Positions 22,891-35,451 of a stretch of 64,000 bases of DNA are shown in pieces. A program made the translations under genes and the position numbers. The notes under the pieces are model-generated. The model was not told the DNA's origin and did no database searches. It saw only the letters and a program-made list of their open reading frames with translations. The stretch's first letter is position 1. Every line of letters starts with the position of its first letter. Source of the stretch: Todiramphus chloris collaris. Taxonomy: Eukaryota > Chordata > Aves > Coraciiformes > Alcedinidae. The stretch spans positions 11,668,547 to 11,732,546 of the forward strand of contig JANVCC010000076.1 of assembly GCA_025345505.1 (NCBI GenBank), written 5' to 3'.

Positions 22891-24276
22891 GGTTTGTACT
22901 TTCTCCTTCCTGTTGTACTCTTGGCTTTGATCCTGGAGATCTCCAGCAACTGGAGTCTGGGTGTAGGTGACTGTGGAAAGTGCCAAAAGGAAGGACTTTA
23001 CAGCAGAAACCCTGGGGTTTAAAATGCTGGGTTTGTTTTTATACTAAGATACTCAATTTAACTTCAGTTTCTGAACATTTCTGATGTGGGACTTTCTGCA
23101 GGGGCTTGGGTTTAACGTGGAAGGTGTTAGATGGTCGATGCAGCACTTTGTGTACACATTGTACGTTGTGGCCAAGACAAATGTTCATGGCACTAACAAG
23201 TCTGGATCTGTCGCTGTCTTCATGCCTTTTAGCTTAGCACACTTTATTGAGAAATCCTGCTTTACTACTCCCAGGACTATGGAAATAAAGAATAGCCTGT
23301 TTTGCTGGAGCAGGTGGTGACTTCTCCACTGCAATTCTGAATTTTTATATTTCATCCCATTCTCCCATTATTTTTCCTTCTTTACTGCATACAAAAGAAC
23401 ATCTCTTCAGCAGAAAAAAAAAAAAAGGGAAAGCCAGCCAGCCTCCTTGTCCTCAGGGAGCACTTCCTCCTCTCTGCTATGGAAATGATTTTTGGACTGG
23501 AATTGCTGCTATTTGCAAACTTGTTTAGCCCCTGACTTTTCTCGTTTGGTGAGTGTGTCTCTCCCTCTACGGAGTGGCAAGCACCTGCTGTCTGCAAATG
23601 CTGAGTGATGGCTGCTGGTGGAATCTACGTGGGAAAGCCCTTCACCATCAAAAGGTGTGTCTCAAAAGTTTATGGGTTTTTTTTTAAACTTCATTTTTAT
23701 TTCAAAAGGGTTTATAATTACCAATTCATTATTTAAACTACCAGCTGTCAGAGACAGTGATGCCCTGTAGGGTTAATTTCCCATGTCTTGCTGTTTTCCC
23801 AAACACTAACAGGCCACGGGGCTAGCCTGGTTGCAGTTGGCTTTCAAGAAAGAGCCAGCACCTTTTCTCTGGCTGTGTTCCCCCAAACAGTCGACGCTTC
23901 TGACTGTGACCAGGGGCACATCTCTCTCCTTTGGTGGCTGTTGGGGTGACAGTGAATTGGGGGAGCCCTGGGGACCATGAGGGGATGTGGAGCTGGTGGA
24001 GATGGAGAGATACAAAAAAGAGCTGTGGGAGTAAGAGGTGCTGATTCATACTTAGAAGAATTTAATATTCACATCTCATGTGGGAACTGCATACAAATGA
24101 GGGGCTCAGTGCATCCCTCATTACAACAGCTCATTAAATAATCAAGAAAGACAGAGAGAGTTCCCATCACACCTCCCACAGCGTACAAGCCCGGACTATG
24201 CCATTCAAACTAACCCGTCGGTATCTTCCCAATCTCCGGGTACGTCTGCACGGAGGGCTGCAGACAGCCACACGTT
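22891..24276. other. Intergenic sequence after FHDC1
   Basis: Apart from the distal polyadenylation signal, I see only AT-rich and short A/T runs (for example 23410-23427). There is no gene or transposon I can support. Confidence 0.6.
23284..23289 (+). terminator. FHDC1: Distal polyadenylation signal AATAAA
   Basis: AATAAA in ggaaataaag, followed by ctgttttgctgg and ggtggtgact, a plausible downstream element. Use would extend the 3' UTR to about 2.45 kb. Confidence 0.45.
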
Positions 24277-24387
24277 GCCTCCCACCTAACCAGCCCCAAG
24301 CCATGGCTCCCACCTAACCAGCCCCAAGCCATGGCTCCCACCTAACCAGCCCCAAGCCATGGCTCCCACCTAACCAGCCCCAAGCCA
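24277..24387. repeat. 28-bp minisatellite, about four copies, running into an assembly gap
   Basis: Copies start at 24277, 24305, 24333 and 24361. The unit begins ggctcccacctaaccagccc and ends caagccat. Copies are identical except the first base or two of copy 1. The array is cut by 10 Ns at 24388-24397, so the true copy number is unknown. Confidence 0.95.
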
Positions 24388-24397
24388 NNNNNNNNNN
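24388..24397. other. Assembly gap (10 N)
   Basis: Ten Ns directly at the end of the minisatellite. A fixed-size placeholder next to a tandem array suggests the array is collapsed. Confidence 0.99.
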
Positions 24398-25849
24398 GCT
24401 GACCCCGGCCTCCTCTACGGCAGCTCCGGCCGCCGCTGGGAAGCCCTGCCCTCCCAAAGCCATTGCTGCTGCTGCAACGCGGGGGAACGTAACCCCTGCG
24501 AGAGAGGCCCAGCTACACACAGATCCGTTCAGATTTGGCTGCTCAGTGTTTTCCATTAACTTGATACTGTTTACATCCTACTGCTGCCAGTGCCAGAGAT
24601 AACTGCCTTGGGAACAGCTCCCTACAGGTATTGTTAACAGCTGCTGAAAACAAAGGAGTTTGTTTTAGCCACGTCACTATCTAAATAGCCAGAAATGCAT
24701 TACTTTTTTATTACTTGTTAAGCCAATATTAAAAAATCTGTTTTGTTGTCCTGGCTGAAAGATGCATTCTGGAAATCTTGCGTGCTCTCAAAGCTTGCGG
24801 CTGAGCAAACATCCTCCAGCTGGAAAAGAAAGTGACAGAGGCGAAGGACACGTGAAGGTTCTTGTTGCAAGAAAGCGTGCTTCCTTCCCAGTGTGTGATC
24901 ACTGCCACCATCTACTACTTGCACTTTGAGAAAATTCTTTCTACCTGGTGGCTGTTCCTTGCCATACTCTTGGTTTCTGTGTCTTTTTCAGGCTGGAGGC
25001 CGAGACTGTAGGATTCATGCTGCCCCAGCTAGCAACTGGCTCTGTCTAAAACCAAGAAAAATCCTCATTAACCTCCAGCTGCTGCTGTCCTTCCTTTTAG
25101 CACTGAACCAGGGGGGGCACAGAGGGGACCTTAGAGCATTGGCTTTGGCAGTGAGGGTGAGGTTGGCAGTGGCCGAGCAAATGCCCGGCAAGGGTAGCCT
25201 CGGCTGTGCGGTGGAGAGGGAGTTACATGAGTTTCTGAGGCCGTGCACCCCATCTGAAGCAGAGGCTCTGGACAGACTCCCTTTGAACAGAGATGCGTCT
25301 CTTCTCCTTTTGATCAGGTCTGAACAATAGCTCTTTTTTTATCCCATTCCGTCTGTATTTATTGGGAAAAGGAGAAAATAAAGGCAGAAAACTTTGATGC
25401 CTCCTCTCGGGTCAAGTGGAGAAAAGATATGAACTGTACCTACTTTCATCTATTGGTTGGGGTTTTTTGTTTAACAATAGGACTTTGACTGATAAACAGA
25501 GCTGCTTGCTTGAAGTAACTCCCTGCTGCACAGGGACACCAGATATTTTCAGGGGCTGCAGTGATCCAGCAGCAAAATAAGCATAAAAGCAAGAACTCTG
25601 TTTAGGTACAGAGCACATCCAAGTGACAGCCTCTTTTTTACTCTTAAAAATAGAAATCCTAGCAACTGAACACAGATGATGTTGATTTGAGCACCCCAAA
25701 GGAGCTGGCTAGAAAAAAATTTATTCCATTTAAAAATAATTATTTATAATAAATTTTCTTTCCCATTTCTGTTCCATTTCATCATTGTTACAAGTGAAAG
25801 AGCTGTAAAGCAGGGCCAGAGGGTGCAAGCCCAGCACACCCAGCTGCAT
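24398..25849. other. Intergenic sequence, partly GC-rich
   Basis: A GC-rich patch (24398-24510) and a second (25100-25270) lie here. The 134-residue open frame at 24926-25330 has no known motif and atypical composition, and I do not call it a gene. Confidence 0.5.
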
Positions 25850-25906
25850 CGTGGTTAGACTCAATGATCTTAAAGGTCTTTCCCAAGCTAAATGATTCTG
25901 TGATTG
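25850..25906 (+). mobile_element. CR1 LINE 3'-tail fragment
   Basis: The sequence ttagactcaatgatcttaaa, then ggtctttcccaagctaaatg and attctgtgatt, matches the 3' end of avian CR1 (gactcgatgatctt...ggtcttttccaacc...attctatgatt) with a few substitutions. Only the last ~55 bp are present, a typical 5'-truncated insertion. Confidence 0.8.
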
Positions 25907-28900
25907 CCTGGTGCTTGCTCCTCACAGGCCATTTCTGGAAGGCTAGGGAAACAAATGAATTGAACGGCTATGCGCACTTCCCATAGTTTCTTCAAAAGAA
26001 TAAGACTTTACATCTTTCCCATGGGCTAACACAAGTTCTGGGAAGGAACTGAATACGTTTTTGGGGTAGATACAGGTGCAGTAGGTGTTACCAACTACTG
26101 AAGCCCAGCAGCTGATTGATGTGCTGCCTGTGGAAATGTGTGTAAGGGAAAATGTGATGACCACAAATGGACAGGGACAACCGGAGACAAGTTCTCAAAA
26201 ACCATATGGGTCCTTCTCTCTCTCCTGTTAGCATCCTCGTGCTCCCCTGAGTGTCTGCTGTTTCTGGCAAGTCCAAGTTTAAACCACGGTCTCCAGAAGA
26301 AATGGGGACTTCTCTGTGCCTGACTCCACCGTGTCACTGCAGAACGGCTGGAGTTGCTCGAGTTTGGAGGCTGGAAGTGTGAGACGTTGCTAGCTTCATG
26401 TTTTGTTTTCTAGTGTTTCTCATGCAACATTTTAAACTGATTCAGGCATATTCCCCATGCAAATCTTTAATCTCCTTCTTTAGGATGAAAAATGGGTGTA
26501 AATGTGGTTTTGATTTTTCCCCACCCTTTTACAGCTGTATTTGCCCCTTTACGTCCTACAACAGCTTCCTCCCACTCCTATTTCCTCTATTATGATTTTC
26601 CATCCTCCTCTATTAAATTTTCCAACCTCCACTAATAACTCATCCCTCTGCTTTATCTTCTTTTCACATGGCAGGCTTTCTGTACATTCGTGTTTGCTTC
26701 ATCCTGCTTTCTCTCCCTTTCTGGTCATCGCTTTGCTCCACTGCTTACTTTCTTCTTTCTGCCAATGTGAGTCTTTCCCCAAATGTCTGTCTGCAAAATC
26801 TGCAAGCTGAGACTTTTCGCTGCCAGCTTCCAGTAAGCTGTGGGAAGCAACTCAGTTTTTAAGGCTTCCATGTATATATTTTTGCAGCTTTTTCTTGTCA
26901 CTGCGAGCAAGTAGCTGGAGGAGGCTCTTACTGAGCAGAAGTTCATCTTTGTGTCTTTCCTACATGAACGTCGCTCACCTCCTACGCTGAGCAGCCTACG
27001 GGGTGGGGGGGTGGGAGGGGGAACTGAGGAGCTGAGCGCATGGGGTGATTTTGCAGAGGTGGGTGAGGAAAGTCTGTTCAAATAAAGGTGTGAGTAATTT
27101 CGCTTTGCGGTTCGAGTCTAAAAAGCCCTAATGAAAGACTGTCGACGACAGCTTAAAAAGCTGTTTGGTGAAGTGGTTTCTAAACCCGCCCAGAATCTTG
27201 GTACCACAAGCATGGATTTATGGAGTCAGTTTGGTGCTGTTTCCCTGCGCATCAAAGCAAAATCATTGCATTATTGATCCTTAAATTAGCACATAGCTTT
27301 TCATGGTACAGGCTAAGGCTCAAGCAGATTTTGGGTTTCTCTCATAGAGTAAGGACCAAGACCTTTTTACAATAAGAGAGTACTTGGAAGCCCAAAGATA
27401 GCTCTTGAAGAACAGGTACTCAGTTTTCATTCTACTAGAAGTGACTAATCTCTATGTAAGATGGAACACTTGTGTAGTGTATTTATATAGGGTATGCATA
27501 GTGTATATTATGTAGGGTATGCGCTGCTCATTGCTGTGAGTACTTGATATTTGCACATATTCTTTCTAAAAGGAACTAAATCCTGTTTAAGATGATCTTT
27601 CCTCCCAGGAAGTTACACCCTAAGCTGTTGAATAGATGAGCTGGGAAGGCTTCTCTGGGGGTCACCCAGCCCAACCTGCTGCTCCAAGAAAGGCTAACTT
27701 CACATGCAGGTCACTTTGCTGACAGCTGTAGGATGCTGTTCTTTGCACAAAGTGGTTGTAAGAGGGCTCTGATTTTGCTACTGAAATAAGGTTGCTGATG
27801 ATGGGAAAACACTAAGGAAAATGCTGGTCTTTCGTAGGCTGTGGTTTGACAAATGTTTATCAAGAAATGCATTTCAGTTCTAATGGTAGTCTGCCTTAGG
27901 TGGCTGATGGTGAAGTTGGTAAAGAAAGTAAAGGCAGGAGTTGGGACAGAAATCTTAGGGAGACCTCAAAAACAGAAGAGAACCTCCTGAGTGCAAGAAA
28001 GACAGATGTTTGTTGCTTATGAGAATCAAGGGGGATAGAAAAACACTGAAAGTAGCAGAGGCCTGTGAGAAAGGGTGGTCATTTGCCATTTGGATGAAGA
28101 GAGAGGAGGAGAGGGGAGAGATGTTCAGTAGCCAGGCTGCGAATTGGGCCAGCATTGTTACATGAGCGCCAGTGAACGTGGGCAGCGGCTGGCAGCACCA
28201 CAAGTGACCCGTGGAAATCTAGCAAATATTTTTCCATTGCAGCAAAATATTGCCTGGGTTGCTCAGAAGGATTCAATGCAATCTGTTGCCAGAGGCTTGT
28301 AACTTGACTGGATGGAGTGTGGGCTGGATCACGTGGCAGCTCCTACTGGTGCTTTTAGTGGCTGCTGCAACACGTGAGACCGGTTCATACCCCAGTGAAG
28401 ATGGTCCTAGATCAGAGCTCATGCTCTGAAGGACCTCATCTTGAGTAAGGCAGCAAGGAGATGGCTACAGGGAAAACATGAATGCTTAAACCAAATCTTA
28501 ACCTCTGCCCTCCCCATGTGTACCTTACAGTAGGATCATAACCAATTCTCACTGACCACTTGGACCCACTAAGAGTCCCAAACAGACAAAACCAAACCCC
28601 TGCAAGAGAATTTACGGATGCGTTTCCAGCTGCAGATGCAGCACAGGGCCAGGGATGAGCAGCCAGGAGTGGGGTGTTAGCAGAGTGAACTCTAAGCTAT
28701 TGTAAGAAATATCCCTGACATAATATAGAAAGAAATAAAATCACAGGCTGCTCTTCATCTCCGCAGAAAGCGGAGATGCGAGGCCACGGGGCAGAGCCCT
28801 GTGCCTTCAGGGTCCCAGCACCCATGGTGTCCCCAGACCTCACAAAGACAGCATCTGAAATAACATGAAAGGTGGCAGAAGCAACCCGGGGGAGAAGGGC

Positions 28901-29854
28901 GTGTGGAAATACAACAGGAGACGTTCTGTAATTGTAGAAGCAACTGACAGTATTAAAGAATAGAAAGCACAGGTTTGCAAGATTGTGTAGCTTGAAAATT
29001 CAGCATGAATTGGCAAAATGGGTCCATGATTAATCACAGAGGTCCATTGTATGACCGAGTCTAACCTCTTGTTTAATGAAAACACTTTCCTGAATAAGCC
29101 TTATTTAGACTCCGGTAAATATCTCTGAATAAAACGTCCAGCCTTGATACACAACAATTTAAATGACAGAGAAGTCACCCTAGCCTTTGGTAAATAGTTT
29201 GAACAGATAATCAAGCTTTCTGTTTAAAACTGTCATAGTATTTCTAGCACAAATTAATCAGGGTGGAGTGTCTAATTGCTGGTAACTGGATCTGTTACAA
29301 TGCTGTGTGCCAAACTGGCAAGCTTTTATTATTGGATTTCTGCGTCTCAGATGAAGCCTCTGCAGGAAAGGAGCTGTGATTTCCCCTGGTGAAGACCCGC
29401 AGTGCCTCTGGGGCCAGGCTGTGCTCCAAGGGCAGCACAGGGTACAGGAGTACGTGGGACAGGGTGTCCCATTGTGCTCCCACTGTCAGGCTGAAGCAGA
29501 GGGGCCCTTGTTCTCAACAGGGCACGGCGGCTCTTGGCATCAGGGGCAGTTTTTCTGCCTCAGAGGTCCTGGCTCTTGCCACTGGCCGGTGCCCTTGTGG
29601 CTACCTGTGGCCAGAGGCTGCCTTGGGAAAGTGGCTCTGACTGGCAGGCTGCCTCCTGCCCGCTGGCCTCGGGAGAGACCCACAGGAGCTATTTAGAAAC
29701 TTGTTCAGCAGAGGTTATTTTCACATGAGGTGGAAGCTCTGGAAGGTTGGACCTGTGTTTGCTGCAGTGGCTTCCCCAAACTGCTCTTGGTAACCCAAGT
29801 TTAGTCTCTGTCGCGTTAAAAATGTGACTAACAAAAGGGACTTGTTTCAGAAGT
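25907..29854. other. Intergenic sequence
   Basis: No supportable gene. A stretch near 27640-27705 (gggtcacccagcccaacctg...) resembles a decayed antisense CR1 3' region, but the match is short. A pyrimidine-rich zone lies at 26510-26780. Confidence 0.5.
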
Positions 29855-29921
29855 ACATGGGGCTTGGACTAGATGATCTTTCTAGGTCCCTTCCAACCCC
29901 TAAGATTCTGTGATTCTATGA
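29855..29921 (+). mobile_element. CR1 LINE 3'-tail fragment
   Basis: The sequence ggcttggactagatgatctt, then tctaggtcccttccaacccc and attctgtgattctatgatt, is a near-consensus CR1 3' end including two copies of the terminal octamer-type repeat. Confidence 0.88.
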
Positions 29922-32900
29922 TTGTGTTTAAATGTTTATTTTTAACTAGGCATCCACTGTCTGGCCAAATACAGAGCCTGAATGCTGCCGGATATCACCG
30001 GGGCTGTCTTTGGTCGGACCTGTTGTACTGGCCATTCCTTTCTCCCTGATGGGGACAGTGTGAACGCTAATAAACTCTTCCTGACTCACCCCTTTGTTTT
30101 CTTCTGCAGCTGCCTCGAGCTCTTTGGCCTTGTCCTGCTGTCCCTTCAGCTAGGAATATGCATTTTTTAGTAAACATTTCTCCCTCCCCGCCTTGGGACT
30201 GTGTTGAATGTTCTATAATTAAGGAGACGGGGACAACATCTAATGATTAATTTACTGACATCCTTTAAAAAGGGAGCTCTGATTGTCCCCTCTTCTGGGT
30301 TTCCTTCCCTCCATCTCTTACAGCAAAGTTGACTAGAAGCCTGGAGCTATTCTGCAGATTAATTGGCAGCTATGCCACCTGCTTCTCAGTTGACCATTTT
30401 TTGAAGGTTGACCATTTTCTCTATTTTAAGGCCACCTTTTAGAAAGAGGGGACTTTTTTTTAATTTTTTTTTCCCCTTTTTTTTTTTCTTTTTTGAGCCT
30501 CCATGAGCTGTGCTATTCCCTGACCGCTCCTGTTTGCTGTGCCACGGAAGCAAAACATCCCCCAGTTGAGCACAACACCTTTGCTGCTGCAGCACCTCGA
30601 GGGGACTATAAAACAGGTGGCCCCATCCCGGGTCATTTTTCTTTATTGATGTTATTCCAGAGCCCCGTGCTATGGCAACCGACGCAGGCGTACTCTTTGG
30701 AGCCGGAGCAGGGTGGAGGGAGGGAGGAAGGAGTCTGAAGGTGCCGTCCAGCTCGGGCAGTGCCGGCTCTGTGCCAGCTCGCGTCTTTCTCCAGCGCGGC
30801 GGTGAGTCACGGGTGCCGTGCTCCACCAAAGCCACCTCCGGCACCTTCCCTCTGAATCACTGCAGCCTGAGAAGACTTGCAGCAATTCCGAGGCCACCAG
30901 AAGGATGATCTCATTGCCTGCTGAGGGGAATAAGGATAAAGTCACGTGGAGCTCCGCTCCCGGGCCTGGGGAAGATGGCACGGCAGCAAAAAGCTTGCAG
31001 GTGAGCTAAACGGGCACGTGAGTCAGCGTTGTGGGACTGAACAACACAAAGATCCTCCTTGCAGGGAAGGAAGGAAGGAAGAGACCCCAAAATACATACA
31101 GATAATTTGGAATGGCTTTCATAAGAAAACCTGTAAGGCAAGGAGGAGTGATATGGCACAGGGGCCACAAAGGACAAAGTTTTAAGTGTTTCCTTTTGCG
31201 TCACCTGTTTTCATTTGCTTTTATGGTTCTCCAAGCAGTATTGCCTGCCCTGGGTGATCCTACCATGAAGTGATGCATAGCGTGTCCTGCCCATGGAGCT
31301 GAATTACTGCAAGACTGCTTCAAACTCACTCGCCAAAGCCAGCTGAAGGATTTACTCACACTTAACTCCATCTGAAATGAAGTGCTTTTGCCTCTTCTAA
31401 AAAACGAATTCACGGCAGTTTTCCATTGGTTTTGTCATTATTTCCAAGAGATTGCTGATTTCCAAGCAGGTGCCGCATGGTCTTTTCTGATTTCAAATAT
31501 AAAAACTAATAAACCTGTGCTCCTTATCCTAAGACAAATCTTGAAATGCTATGAGAAGTGCTAAGTTGTTATTTAAAACGTGTGGTCTTGTAAAATCAAG
31601 AGTAATGCAGAAATACTTCTTTTTTTTTATTGTCTTGAAATTGTGCAAGGCTGAGAACTTTAGAGAAATTAAAAATCAGCTTTTGTTTTGTCAAGAAAGG
31701 ATGGCGAGGTGGATTTGATGAAGTTGGAATTTGCATTTTTGACAGCGAAACAGCTCAGAGCTGCTCTTTGTCTCTGTTGCTGGCAACTGGAGCTCAGACC
31801 TCAGGAAGAAGAAGCAGAGGAGTAAACTCCATCCCAGAAATCCCTGTGGTCTCAAGGTGCTGCATCTGCTGGCTCTGAAGCGTGCATCCAGGCTGTGGGA
31901 AGCCAAGGGGCTGTGGCAAGGAGCAGTCATCAGTGGGGACCAACTCCCACATGCGCTTGCTCTTTGAGCTGTGAGTGTGATGGGCATCATCCCTCTTCCC
32001 AGGCAAGGGATCCCACTGCATCGGGGGCTAACGGGATAGTGCTGACAATTCCCAAAGCAGTATATCAACATCTGCTTTCCATTCTTTGACTCTGTTATGT
32101 GTGTGTTGGTGGCTAACCACATGTAACAGTGCAGGTTAGATAATGAAATCCTTGGGCCTGAAACTGATAGGCCTGAAGAAACCAATCCCAGATGGAACTT
32201 GCCATCATAAACCATCAGACCATACAATCAATCCCATCCCTGCACACGTCCATTAATTTTCCCTTCCTCAGGCCAGACATTGGCTTTTGTCATGGAAAAG
32301 CCTTGTGAAAATCTGAACTTGGGCTGAACATGTTGGTTCAAGGGTATCAAGCTCACATTTGAAGTACTTGTGATAACTGGCCTGGTCTGTTTTCCTCCTG
32401 CCATTCAACTTCCCAGTCTGTTTTTAACATTTATCCATCTCAGGTGCTTCCCTGTTGAAAGGGATGGGCTGCTAACGTGGGGCAGATGATCCCCCTGCAC
32501 CTGCAGGACGCACCGTGTGACCTGGGAAGCTCTCTGCTGATTTTGAAGGTAAGATGGATGCTATCAGCTAAAAGGCTCTTTGCCTTTTTCAGAACAGCTA
32601 CTTTGCTAGTGCAAGCGTGCGTCTGAGCATGGCCCAAGCCGGAGCCAGAACACCAAGAACAGGATTTGCACGGCCTCCGTGAATACCAGCTCTGTTCTGG
32701 CTTGCAGGCTTGTAAGGAAGTGAGCTGCAATCGCAATGACATCAGGCAGCTCATGCTGAATTTGGGCTTGGTGAACTCTGAATGTGCCCGCTCCTTGGAG
32801 GTGAAGCTGGAGCCTTTTGAAAGGCTTTCCTTAGCTGCTGTGCTCCTTTTGAGTCATAACTGCGGCGTGCGTGGCGCTGCCCAAATACAGCAAATGACAC

Positions 32901-35451
32901 CGGGCTTGCTCTTTGAGAGTGGTGTCTCAACAGCTTTCAGAGCAGCACGTTGGGTAATCTTGAAAACACCAACAGTTTCCTACTGAGCAGGTCTTAAGTC
33001 AGAGTGCGTGTGCCTGGGGAGGGGTGTGGGGGGGTCACTGCTCTCCACATCTCTCTCCCGTGCGAGCTGGCACCAGCAGCTGGTCCCCCCTTGCTCTCTG
33101 AAAGCTTTGGAGATGAGGAGGTGGGCAAAGGAGCTAAAATCTTTGAATCATGGCTATAATTGGAAGATGGGTTTTGAGATGTTCTCAAGTGAAGAGGCTG
33201 AAAAGCAAAGTGTTTGGAAATGTTCCGAGTGCAGATGAGTTGTTTACTATCCCTCATCTCTCTTGGGCCTGCTTTATGAACAAATATGGCCAAAAGAGTT
33301 TTTTTAAGAGCTACATAGTGATGGAGAAGGACAAAGGGGGAAGACCTATCAGTCAGTTGCCCCTCTTGCCAGATGGGAAAAGGAACGCTAAGGGCATCAC
33401 GGTGGGGAGGGGATGCTCTGAGGACAGGCCGCTCCCAGGAGGACCATTAGCAGGCAGAGCTGAAGCACAGCTCGTGTATCCCTGAAGTTCAGAATACAGC
33501 TGAAGGAGCCTGCTCTTAGTCCTTCACTGATGCCTGAATTTCACCTGTAGCCCCTGTGCCACCTCTTGTGCCACTGCACATTGGCATCTTGCCTGTGACC
33601 AAGCTGTGACCGTGGTCTCGTCGGTCACAGGAGGCTACGCTGCCTCCGCTTTCCACAGAGGGAAGAGCATGGGTGAGGATGGTGGGGACCTCAGCCACCC
33701 CAGCAAACCCAGACCCTGTGCCCACAAATCAGTGCTCAGCCCTGTGAGCAGGCGCCTTGTTTCCATGAATGGGGAAGCTCGGTGTGCACCAGGTAGGGTT
33801 TTTTTCTCACGTCTTTTATCAGTATATTCGTCATAATAGGATTATGTTCGTGTTCATATTGGCCTGGTCCCAGGGGTGCCTTGTCTCTGCTAGGAAGGAC
33901 CAGCAGCCACAGCCAGGCTTTCTCATTCCGGAACAGATTATCCAGGGCTGTGCAAATCACACACCCTGAAATGAGCTGTGTGACTGCAGGATTCCTCGCT
34001 AGCGGTGGGACGTCTTCGTTGCTGCCACTCGGAGTGGTCCTGCACTTGAGCCGAGGGCTTCCTTTGGGTCTGCACCTGAGTTTAGTGAAAGTTACCTGGA
34101 AGCATCCAAAATATAAATTAGAGATGTATATAAAGCACTTTGGATGATGGAAATGTGCCATGTGGATATAGTATCTGGTGGAAAATATTCTGAAGACTCC
34201 CTCTTTTCTTCAGAGTGTTTTACACCATCTGCTGTACACACAGCTGTGCTGCTTTTGTGGCAATGTTTGGTACTCTGAGCTTTTGAGAAACAGGATGCTG
34301 ATGCTTTCTAGTGAGGAATCTGGCTCTACCGCCACGCGTTGGAAACAAAGCTTTGCTATTTATTTAGGATTTTTAGACAAAGGAAGAAGGAGGAACCTTG
34401 GGGAAGAGCATGGGGCATGAGTGAGGCAAGCAGAGCCAAAGGCATCAATGGGTAGCGACCAAAAGATGTGAAACGTCAGCAGGTAGGAGCAGGTGCCCCG
34501 TGTGATTCCTTGCAGAAGCAGCTGCTGCAGGAGCAGCTGGGTTGAGGCACGCACCATGTAAGCGGTGAGCTGTTCGTCATTACTCAGGGGAGCAAGACAA
34601 ATGAGAAATCAATTGAACATCAAACCATTGTTACTGATTGCCTATGTTGAAAATAAATGATTCATTGAGTGCTTTAATTGATTCATATGTGTGGCAAGGA
34701 GTTCCAGTCTTGATTTATGGACCTCTCCACTAGTCAGGCAGGAAAGTCTTGCTCCCACTCACTTTATTTGTGCAACAAACATCCTTTTCTCTTGGCATGG
34801 ATTAAGCCAATCTATTACAAACTGGTTTTTTTCTCTCTGATTGTTTATTTTGCCTTTAAGTGATCGGTAATTCCACTCGCTTCCATGGTGCTTTTTTGGT
34901 TTCCATTTTTATTTTACAGTGGAGGAGCCCGGAAGGGATGGGGATGGCTGTGTGCAAAGTGCTGGGCTTTGTGCCCAGCAGGGCAAGCAGATGACCCCAT
35001 CCTCAGAGAGCTGCACTCTACAGCATACCATGGATTTACAGTGTCCACTGCCAGATCTGTGGGAAAGGAGATGTCTGGTGACTTAAAAGCCTTTCATAAC
35101 TCCTCGTGTGATATATGTCTTAAAATCGTATGCCCTCTGCAATTATAAGCAGTTGCTTGTAGGGGTTGAAGGAGGCTGTGCCTCCTCCCTGCCTCTGTGT
35201 TTCTGTTTACTCACCAGCACAAGGAGGAGGTGTTGGAGATCTGCCTCTGCTTTTCCACTGCAGTTTGATAGGGTCGTCAAAACAGAAGGGAAACAAGGGG
35301 GTGTTTGCTGTAGGTGAGGGGAAGGGATCCAGAGGGAGGTATATCTCAGCTTGCATAACTGGTGGGTGGTACAGTGGTAGAGAAAGCCTTGAGGAAAGCT
35401 GCAAGAACAGGGAGGTGCCCCTGACTGATTTGGGAGGGGAGGTCTCTGGTT
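29922..35451. other. Intergenic sequence with a candidate TATA promoter
   Basis: Contains the TATA/Inr/first-exon candidate at 30607-30801 (listed separately), a T-rich run at 30460-30495, a (GGAA)4-type run at 31064-31081, and an AT-rich homeodomain/SOX-motif patch at about 34590-34690. No protein-coding gene is supported. Confidence 0.5.
30607..30801 (+). promoter_or_regulatory. Candidate TATA promoter and first exon
   Basis: TATAAAA starts at 30607. A YYANWYY initiator match (tcAtttt) has its A at 30635, 28 bp downstream, the usual spacing. The first ATG downstream (30672) has G at -3 and G at +4. Its frame stays open to a near-consensus donor gcg|gtgagt at 30801/30802. An ATGGCAAC X-box-like half-site overlaps that ATG. 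No matching acceptor or known protein was identified, so this may be chance. Confidence 0.25.

Noticed and set aside
24926..25330. 134-residue frame with an internal acceptor-like tctttttcag
   Set aside because: GC-rich intergenic sequence. No family motif and no paired donor before it.
27640..27705. Possible antisense CR1 3' region
   Set aside because: Resembles the ggtc...cccaacct pattern, but no terminal repeat and no further match.
30386..30844. 152-residue minus-strand frame with a poly-Lys run
   Set aside because: The Lys run is only the complement of a T-tract; nothing else supports coding.
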